Assembly (NCBI GenBank): GCA_041493035.1
Contig: JBGPYB010000161.1
Span: forward strand, 1 to 10,457
Direction of reading: 5' to 3'
Source of the DNA: JBGPYB01 sp041493035
Lineage (GTDB): Bacteria > Acidobacteriota > Vicinamibacteria > Fen-336
DNA: 10,457 nucleotides
Both the position numbers and the translations under genes were made by a program. The notes below the pieces were generated by a model, which worked only from the letters and a program-made list of their open reading frames with translations, did not search any database and was not told the DNA's origin. Position 1 is the stretch's first letter. The number at the start of each line of letters is the position of its first letter. Below, one piece after another: positions 5,155-10,457 of this stretch.

Positions 5155-7929
5155 GTGAGGTTGCGAGCAAAGACCTTGCTGATCGTCGGGGTCACGCTCG
5201 CGGGCCTCACGCTGCTGCTCCAGTTCGCCTCGCGCTGGCTGGTGATGGACAGCGTCGACGCCCTCGAGGCGGACGCCGTCCTGCAAAACTTGGAGCGCGC
5301 CACCCGCGCTCTGTCGGCGGAGGTCAGGGAGCTCAACGGCACCACCCGCGACTACGCAGCCTGGGACGAGACCTACCGGTTCGCGAAAGATCGCCAGCCG
5401 GACTACGTCGCCCGTCAGCTTCCCAGCGAGGACCGGGCCGAGCTTCGGGTCCGCCTGATCGCCCTCATGGACCTCTCTGGCGCGGTCCTCCACGCGCGGC
5501 TCATCGACTTCGAGAATCACCGCCAGCTGCCGCTGCCGGCCGAGCTGGCGGCTCAGGTGCGGGACGAGCGCCTGCTGTTCCACGACGCGACAGCCCGCGT
5601 GGGCCGGTCCGGGATCCTCGTGACGCCCCAGGCCGTCTGGATCGTCGCGGCGTGGCCGATCCTGGACAACAGCCAGAGGAGCCCGGCCCGGGGAACGCTC
5701 CTGATGGGGCGGCCTCTGGACGCCGACGTGGTCCGAAGACTGGCCGAGACGACGCGGCTCGACATGGAGATCAGGCGGCTTGATGACGCCGCTGTCTCAC
5801 GCGAGCTGCGGCGCACCCCGCTCACCGCCCTGAGGCCGACGCTCGTCGCTCCTCTTTCCGAAACGTCGATCGCGGGCCACGCCGTGGTCAACGACATCCA
5901 CGGGCAGCCCGTGCTCGCGCTGACCCTGCGCATGTCTCGTGCGATCCACCAGCGAGGGCAGACCACGCTGCTCTACTTCACAGCCTCGCTGCTCCTGGCG
6001 GGCCTCGTGGTCGGCGGCTCGATACTGATCTTGATCGAGCGAACCGTCCTGTCCCGGGTCGAGCGGCTGGCGGCCAGCCTCCAGGCCATCCGCGCGCAGC
6101 GGGACCTGTCGGCACGTGTCGACGACCGCGGCCGCGACGAGCTTTCCGACCTCTGCGGTTCGGTCAACGGCCTGCTCGAGGTTGTCGAGCGCTCCGAGCG
6201 CGAGCTGCGCGAGAGCGAGGAACGCTACGCTCTGGCAGCGAGCGCAGCGAGCGATGGGCTCTGGGACTGGAACGTGGCGAGTGGGGAGGTCCATTTCTCG
6301 CCGCGCTGGAAGTCGATGCTGGGATACCTGGAGCAGGAGATCGGGCCGCGACCCGAGGAATGGCTCTCGCGGGTCCATCCCGACGACGCTGCGGCCCTGC
6401 GCGCCAGGCTGGCCGAGAACACGCCCGAGAGCCATTCCGAGAACGAGCATCGGCTGCTCCACAAGGACGGCAGCTACCGTTACATGCTCAGCCGGTGGGT
6501 GACGATGCGCGACGCCTCTGGGACGCCGCTCCGCCGCGTGGGAGCGCAGAGCGACATCACCGCGCGACGCGCGGCCGAAGAGCAGCTCCGTCACGAGGCC
6601 CTCTACGACGCGCTCACGGGTCTGCCCAATCGCACGCTGCTGCTCGATCGTCTGGGCCAGGCCCTGGCACGCGCGAAGCGGCACTCGGGAAGCAACTGCA
6701 GCGTCCTGTTCATCGACCTCGACCGCTTCAAGCTCGTGAACGACAGCCTCGGGCACGCCGTGGGCGACGAGTTGCTGTGCGAGGCGGCCCGGCGCCTGGA
6801 ACGCTGCATCCGGCCCGAGGACACGGTCGCTCGCCTGGGCGGCGACGAGTTCGCGGTCCTCCTCGAGGCCGTCGGCGCGCCGGCCGATGCCACCCACGCG
6901 GCCGAGCGTATCCAGAGGGAGCTCGGCCGGGTGTTTCGCATCTCCGACCTCGAGGTCTTCACGACCGCCAGCATCGGGATCGCCATCGCCACCGAGGACG
7001 GCCAGCGCCCAGAGGACCTGATCCGCGATGCCGACACCGCGATGTACCGTGCGAAGGCCTCGGGCAAGGCGCGTCACCAGGTCTTCGACAGCCATATGCA
7101 CGCCCAGGCGATCGCCTCCCTCAGTCTCGAGAACGACCTGCGGCGCGCGCTGGAGCGCGCCGAGTTCGAGGTGCACTACCAGCCGGTCGTGGAGCTCAAG
7201 CAGGGAAACGTCATGGGTTTCGAGGCTCTGGTCCGCTGGCACCACCCCACGCGTGGCCTGATCCTGCCTGGCGAGTTCATCCCGCGCGCCGAGGAGACCG
7301 GCTTGATCGTCGCTCTCGGGCGCTGGGTGCTCGAGGAAGCGTGCCGCCAGATGCGTCGCTGGGAGCTCGAGTTCCCCCACGATCCTCCGATGACCTTGAG
7401 CGTCAACCTCTCGGCCCGCCAGCTACTGGAGGGCGACATCGGCGAGGCGGTCGAGGAGATCCTGAAGCGCACAGGCTTCGATCCGCGGAACCTCCACCTC
7501 GAGATCACGGAGAGCGTGATCATGCACCGCCCCGACCTCGTCACGGTGGTCTTGAGCAGGCTCAAGGAGCTGGGGATCCGGGTGAGCATCGACGACTTCG
7601 GCACCGGCTATTCGTCCCTGAGTTACCTGCATCTCTTCCCCGTCGACACCCTCAAGATCGACCGCTCCTTCGTGAACTCGATGAACCTGCTCGGCAAGCA
7701 GCGGCGCATCGTGGAGACGATCCTGATGCTGGCCAAGAACCTCGGCATGGAAGTGATCGCAGAGGGCGTAGAGGGCGAGGACCAGCGCCTGGCGCTGGAC
7801 AACCTCGGTTGTGGGATGGCGCAGGGCTACTTGTTCTCGAAGGCGGTGGACGCCAAGGCCGCCGGCGCGATGCTCGCTTCCGGCGTGGCACCCCGCGCCG
7901 ACGCGGGCGTGTCAGCCTCGGGAGCGTGA
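5155..7929 (+). CDS. Membrane CHASE4-HAMP-PAS-GGDEF-EAL cyclic-di-GMP protein
   Basis: Inner-membrane signalling protein of 924 residues predicted to make and/or degrade cyclic di-GMP. A first transmembrane helix (about 7-29) leads into a periplasmic CHASE4-type sensor with the signature DYAAWDETY (66-74). A second helix (about 272-294) is followed by HAMP (about 296-348), a PAS_3-type PAS domain (about 357-470), GGDEF (about 479-640) and EAL (about 650-905). The diguanylate cyclase site GGDEF (562-566) is intact, and an RxxD inhibitory site (RPED, 553-556) sits five residues before it. The phosphodiesterase residues are also intact: EAL (690-692), E783 in LEITES, D813/D814 in DDFGTG, K834 and E870 in AEGVE. 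Both activities are therefore plausible; which dominates cannot be told from sequence. The start is GTG with a good Shine-Dalgarno. Leucine codons are used differently from imuB upstream. Confidence 0.93.
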   Translation: MRLRAKTLLIVGVTLAGLTLLLQFASRWLVMDSVDALEADAVLQNLERATRALSAEVRELNGTTRDYAAWDETYRFAKDRQPDYVARQLPSEDRAELRVRLIALMDLSGAVLHARLIDFENHRQLPLPAELAAQVRDERLLFHDATARVGRSGILVTPQAVWIVAAWPILDNSQRSPARGTLLMGRPLDADVVRRLAETTRLDMEIRRLDDAAVSRELRRTPLTALRPTLVAPLSETSIAGHAVVNDIHGQPVLALTLRMSRAIHQRGQTTLLYFTASLLLAGLVVGGSILILIERTVLSRVERLAASLQAIRAQRDLSARVDDRGRDELSDLCGSVNGLLEVVERSERELRESEERYALAASAASDGLWDWNVASGEVHFSPRWKSMLGYLEQEIGPRPEEWLSRVHPDDAAALRARLAENTPESHSENEHRLLHKDGSYRYMLSRWVTMRDASGTPLRRVGAQSDITARRAAEEQLRHEALYDALTGLPNRTLLLDRLGQALARAKRHSGSNCSVLFIDLDRFKLVNDSLGHAVGDELLCEAARRLERCIRPEDTVARLGGDEFAVLLEAVGAPADATHAAERIQRELGRVFRISDLEVFTTASIGIAIATEDGQRPEDLIRDADTAMYRAKASGKARHQVFDSHMHAQAIASLSLENDLRRALERAEFEVHYQPVVELKQGNVMGFEALVRWHHPTRGLILPGEFIPRAEETGLIVALGRWVLEEACRQMRRWELEFPHDPPMTLSVNLSARQLLEGDIGEAVEEILKRTGFDPRNLHLEITESVIMHRPDLVTVVLSRLKELGIRVSIDDFGTGYSSLSYLHLFPVDTLKIDRSFVNSMNLLGKQRRIVETILMLAKNLGMEVIAEGVEGEDQRLALDNLGCGMAQGYLFSKAVDAKAAGAMLASGVAPRADAGVSASGA

Positions 7930-7943
7930 TCCCCGGTCGTCGT

Positions 7944-7956
7944 CGGCGAAACGCCG
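7944..7956. terminator. Small hairpin between the convergent GGDEF/EAL and DUF4013 genes
   Basis: CGGCG-AAA-CGCCG (7944-7956) sits in the 30-bp gap between the two stop codons. It is symmetrical and so could serve both strands, but the stem is only five base pairs and no T-run of note follows. Confidence 0.3.
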
Positions 7957-7959
7957 CCT

Positions 7960-8685
7960 TCAGCGAGCGGGAACGCTGTCGCGGCGGGCGGTCTCCCCGA
8001 GGGCCCAGCCGAACACGCAGAGCGCCCAGAACGACACCGGGAAGACGCCGATGCAGCAGGCCAGGACGCCGAACTGCGCCACGAAGCTCGCGAGCATGTA
8101 GAGCACCAACGCCAGGGCGTAGTTCAGCAGGTTGCGGCGGATGAAGTCCACGTTCTCGCGGAACTCGAAACCCGTGGCGAAGCGCCTCGTCAAGGCGTGG
8201 CGAGTCAGGGCGGCGGGCAGATAGACCATGAGCGCGGTCATTCCGATCATGAAGAGAGCGTAGAAGGCGAGGAAGCCGATTCCCGTCAGCGCGCCAAAGG
8301 CCTCCGACGCTTCTTCCGATCCCTTGGTGAGCTGGGCCAGCCCCCCGCCGACGATGGCCACTCCCACGATCGCGACGAAGAACGGCAGGAGCAACCCCAC
8401 GATGTAGAGGCCGTAGACGCTCGCGGCGCCCCAGCCTTCGCGCAGCAGGCCGCCCAGATCCTCCCATTCGGGGAGGGGGCGTTCTTCGCCCGCGGCCACG
8501 CGCCGGATGAGGCGCGTCCAATAGCCCAGCACCCACAGCGTGCCGATGATGAAGATGCCCAGGAACGCCATCACGCCGCCGATCAGCATCTTCTTGATCC
8601 ACGCGGGATCGTCGAACACGAAGTGGAAGGCGCGACCGAAGTCGAGGGTGTTGCTCTGGGTCGGGGCCGCCGGAGGTGTCGCCAT
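7960..8685 (-). CDS. DUF4013 domain multi-pass membrane protein
   Basis: Integral membrane protein of 241 residues and unknown function. It matches the DUF4013 pattern: an N-terminal stretch (FVFDDPAWIKKMLIGG, 22-37) leading into a first helix, then the hallmark PLPEWEDLGGLLREG (70-84) on a cytosolic loop. Hydrophobic segments are near 36-55, 88-114, 133-158, 186-206 and 207-229. A basic segment (TRRFATGFEFRENVDFIRRN, 166-185) lies between helices, as is usual for the family. The ATG at 8685 has no Shine-Dalgarno, but TATCCT ends seven bases upstream. The gene is divergent from the M14 peptidase gene across 46 bp that hold a perfect palindrome, so the two may be co-regulated. No enzymatic motif is visible, and I would not assign a function. 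Confidence 0.85.
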   Translation of the reverse strand: MATPPAAPTQSNTLDFGRAFHFVFDDPAWIKKMLIGGVMAFLGIFIIGTLWVLGYWTRLIRRVAAGEERPLPEWEDLGGLLREGWGAASVYGLYIVGLLLPFFVAIVGVAIVGGGLAQLTKGSEEASEAFGALTGIGFLAFYALFMIGMTALMVYLPAALTRHALTRRFATGFEFRENVDFIRRNLLNYALALVLYMLASFVAQFGVLACCIGVFPVSFWALCVFGWALGETARRDSVPAR

Positions 8686-8692
8686 GGCGCCG

Positions 8693-8698
8693 AGGATA
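8693..8698 (-). promoter_or_regulatory. Possible extended -10 element (TGC-TATCCT) of the DUF4013 gene
   Basis: TATCCT on the minus strand, preceded by TGC, ends seven bases before the ATG at 8685. There is no Shine-Dalgarno. Transcription from it would give a leaderless or nearly leaderless mRNA. Match and spacing only. Confidence 0.3.
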
Positions 8699-8703
8699 GC
8701 ACC

Positions 8704-8717
8704 CCAGGGCGCCCTGG
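8704..8717. promoter_or_regulatory. Perfect 14-bp palindrome in a divergent promoter region
   Basis: CCAGGGCGCCCTGG is a perfect dyad with no spacer. It lies in the 46-bp gap between the DUF4013 ATG and the M14 ATG, between the two candidate -10 elements (five bases from one, two from the other). That is where a dimeric regulator could control both genes. It could instead form a cruciform or hairpin. No regulator gene is adjacent within the window. Confidence 0.45.
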
Positions 8718-8719
8718 TT

Positions 8720-8725
8720 TAGAGT
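8720..8725 (+). promoter_or_regulatory. Possible -10 element (TAGAGT) of the M14 peptidase gene
   Basis: TAGAGT ends exactly six bases before the ATG at 8732, so transcription would start on the A of the start codon. No convincing Shine-Dalgarno is present and the -35 region shows no consensus. The call rests on spacing and on the same pattern before surE. Confidence 0.32.
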
Positions 8726-8731
8726 CCTGCG

Positions 8732-10457
8732 ATGCGACGACGACTCTCGTGCGTCCTCGTTCTTGCCGTCGGGGCCGCTGTGGGTGCATTCGCTGGCGAT
8801 GCTGCCCGGACGCCCATCCTCCCTCCCGAACTTCCGTGGCATGGGCGTAGCGAAGCGCTGGTCCTCAGTCCGGCCGATCGGTGGGCGACACCCACCGAAC
8901 GCAGCGGGCTCACGCGGACGCCGCGCTACGACGAAACCATCGCATGGCTCCGCACCCTCGAGGCAGCGAAGCCGTCGCAATTGCGCCTGAACTCTCTGGG
9001 GAAGAGCCCCGAAGGGCGAGACCTCTGGATGGTGATCGCTTCCAAGGAAGGAGCCTTCACCCCCGACGCTCTCCGCGCAACGGGGAAACCGACGGTCTTC
9101 GCCCAAGCCGGGATCCACGCGGGCGAGATCGACGGCAAGGACGCCGGGATGATGCTCCTGCGCGACATGACGGTGCGCGGGACGCGCGCCGATCTCCTGG
9201 CCGGGGCTAACTTCCTCTTCGTGCCGATCTACAACGTCGACGGCCACGAGCGCTTCTCCGACCATACGCGCATCAACCAGCGAGGTCCGATCGAGGCCGG
9301 CTGGAGGACCACGTCGCAGAGCGTCAACCTGAACCGCGACTACGCCAAGCTCGACGCGGCGGAGAGCCGGGCGATGGTCCAAGCGCTCGAAGCGTGGCGG
9401 CCTGACCTCTACCTCGACATCCACGTCACCGACGGCGCCGACTACCAATACGACATCACCTTCGGCTGGAACCAGAAGTACGCGCTCTCGCCCGCCATCG
9501 CCTCGTGGCTCGACGGCGTCCTCCAGCCGGCTGCGGCACGCGACCTCGAGGCCATGGGCCACATCCCGGGTCCGCTCGTCCAGCTTGTCGACGACCACGA
9601 CCCGTCGAAGCGGATCATCGACTGGACCTCCGGCCCCCGCTACTCGAACGGCTACGGCGACGCGCGCCATCTTCCGACGATCCTCGTCGAGAACCACTCG
9701 CTGAAGCCCTTCCGGCAGCGCGTCCTCGGGACGTACGTACTTCTCGATAGCGTCCTCCGTACCGTGGCCCGCGACGCGGCGGGCCTTCGGCGGGCCATCG
9801 CCGCCGACGCAACGGCGCGGCCCGGCCAGATTCCCCTCGAATGGAAGCCGGCCACGTCTCCTTCGGCCTGGCTCGACTTCAAGGGCGTGGCGTGGCGCTC
9901 GACCCCTTCGCCCATCTCGGGTGGTCCGCGAGTCGAATGGCTGGGCCGACCCGAGACCGTGCGCCTCCCGCGACAGGGAATGAAGGTGACCCAGACCGCC
10001 TCGCGTCCCTCGGCCTGGTGGATTCCACCGGCCTGGCCCGGCGTCATCGACCGCCTCGTGCTCCAAGGCATTCAGTTGGAACGCCTCACGGCGCCGCGCG
10101 ACGTGGAGGTGGAGATGTACAGGGTCGAGAGCCCGCGGGTCGAGTCCGATCCATACGACCGGCTGATCTCGGTGATGGGGACCTTCGTCGTCGAGAAGCG
10201 CCGCGAGCGCTTTCCCGCGGGATCGGTCCGCGTCTCAGCAGACCAGCCGCTCGCAGCTCTCGCAGCACTTCTGCTCGAACCCGCGTCGCCCGATTCCTTC
10301 TTCTCCTGGGGCTTCCTCCCCGAATGCCTCCAAGCCACCGAGGGTGCCGAGGGCTACGTCATGGAGCCGATGGCCGAGCGGATGCTCGCGGAGAGTCCGG
10401 CTCTCAAGGCCGAGTTCGAGAAGGCCCTGGCGACCGACGCCGCATTCGCCGAGGATC
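8732..10457 (+). CDS. Secreted M14 family zinc metallopeptidase (3'-partial)
   Basis: Zinc carboxypeptidase-like enzyme, predicted to be exported and to cleave residues from peptides or cell-wall-derived substrates in the periplasm or outside. It begins with a signal peptide (MRRRLSCVLVLAVGAAVGAFAGD; cleavage near 21). The M14 catalytic domain spans about residues 65-345. The zinc ligands are H129 and E132 in AGIHAGEIDG and H231 in YLDIHVTDG. NLNRDY (199-204) is the substrate-binding NR motif, and the catalytic glutamate is likely E320 in ILVENHSLKPF. After the peptidase domain, a C-terminal region of at least 230 residues runs to the window edge; it contains SAWLDFKG and many Trp/Pro positions and shows no second catalytic motif. 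575 codons are present and the frame is still open, so the stop lies outside. The substrate cannot be predicted. It is divergent from the DUF4013 gene and may share its control region. Confidence 0.9.
   Translation, partial: MRRRLSCVLVLAVGAAVGAFAGDAARTPILPPELPWHGRSEALVLSPADRWATPTERSGLTRTPRYDETIAWLRTLEAAKPSQLRLNSLGKSPEGRDLWMVIASKEGAFTPDALRATGKPTVFAQAGIHAGEIDGKDAGMMLLRDMTVRGTRADLLAGANFLFVPIYNVDGHERFSDHTRINQRGPIEAGWRTTSQSVNLNRDYAKLDAAESRAMVQALEAWRPDLYLDIHVTDGADYQYDITFGWNQKYALSPAIASWLDGVLQPAAARDLEAMGHIPGPLVQLVDDHDPSKRIIDWTSGPRYSNGYGDARHLPTILVENHSLKPFRQRVLGTYVLLDSVLRTVARDAAGLRRAIAADATARPGQIPLEWKPATSPSAWLDFKGVAWRSTPSPISGGPRVEWLGRPETVRLPRQGMKVTQTASRPSAWWIPPAWPGVIDRLVLQGIQLERLTAPRDVEVEMYRVESPRVESDPYDRLISVMGTFVVEKRRERFPAGSVRVSADQPLAALAALLLEPASPDSFFSWGFLPECLQATEGAEGYVMEPMAERMLAESPALKAEFEKALATDAAFAED

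Noticed and set aside
5797..7380. A 527-codon minus-strand open frame under the GGDEF/EAL gene
   Set aside because: The plus frame encodes every GGDEF and PAS landmark; the antisense product has no recognisable motif and low-complexity composition.
7652..10066. An 804-codon open frame on the minus strand spanning parts of three genes
   Set aside because: It runs antisense through the EAL end and the M14 gene and overlaps the DUF4013 gene in another frame. Its translation is Arg/Gly/Pro-rich with no domain. It is a GC-rich shadow.
1..10457. tRNA/rRNA genes, CRISPR arrays, insertion sequences, integrases, toxin-antitoxin or defence genes
   Set aside because: None seen: no cloverleaf, spaced repeats, transposase motifs or terminal inverted repeats. 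All intergenic gaps are under 110 bases and already described.

Overview
The window is a gene-dense, high-GC piece of a Gram-negative bacterial chromosome. There is no gap above 110 bases between genes, and no sign of phage, insertion sequences, CRISPR or RNA genes. The mix of genes (a DUF885 protein, an M14 peptidase with a long C-terminal part, a DUF4013 membrane protein, and an imuA-imuB pair whose ImuB starts MFGGLHAPG) suggests Acidobacteriota or a similar deep-branching soil or sediment phylum. This placement is inferred from protein style only.

Layout, left to right. Positions 1-1003 (minus strand) hold a secreted DUF885 protein that appears broken: its N-terminal half is joined, out of frame, to its own C-terminal tail. 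Divergent from it is rsgA (1099-2166, plus), a ribosome-assembly GTPase. It converges on surE (2186-2956, minus), a survival nucleotidase, with a short shared hairpin between them. Divergent from surE is a two-gene operon, imuA-imuB (3042-5045, plus), encoding a RecA-like accessory protein and a Y-family polymerase-like protein of the mutagenic repair cassette. No dnaE2 partner is visible. ImuB is unusually short at its N-terminus. A cyclic-di-GMP protein with CHASE4-HAMP-PAS-GGDEF-EAL architecture follows (5155-7929, plus), with all signature residues intact. It converges on a DUF4013 membrane protein (7960-8685, minus), which is divergent from a secreted M14 zinc carboxypeptidase-like gene (8732 to the window end, plus).

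The genes do not form one pathway. They are mostly single-gene transcription units: translation/ribosome quality (rsgA), stress nucleotide metabolism (surE), damage tolerance (imuAB), second-messenger signalling (GGDEF/EAL) and envelope or secreted functions (DUF885, DUF4013, M14). I see no convincing new defence or biosynthetic system. The points most worth a second look are the DUF885 deletion junction, the compact ImuB, a repeated TAnnnT motif 6-7 bases ahead of several start codons that lack a Shine-Dalgarno sequence (possible leaderless transcription), and a perfect 14-bp palindrome centred in the 46-bp divergent region before the M14 gene.
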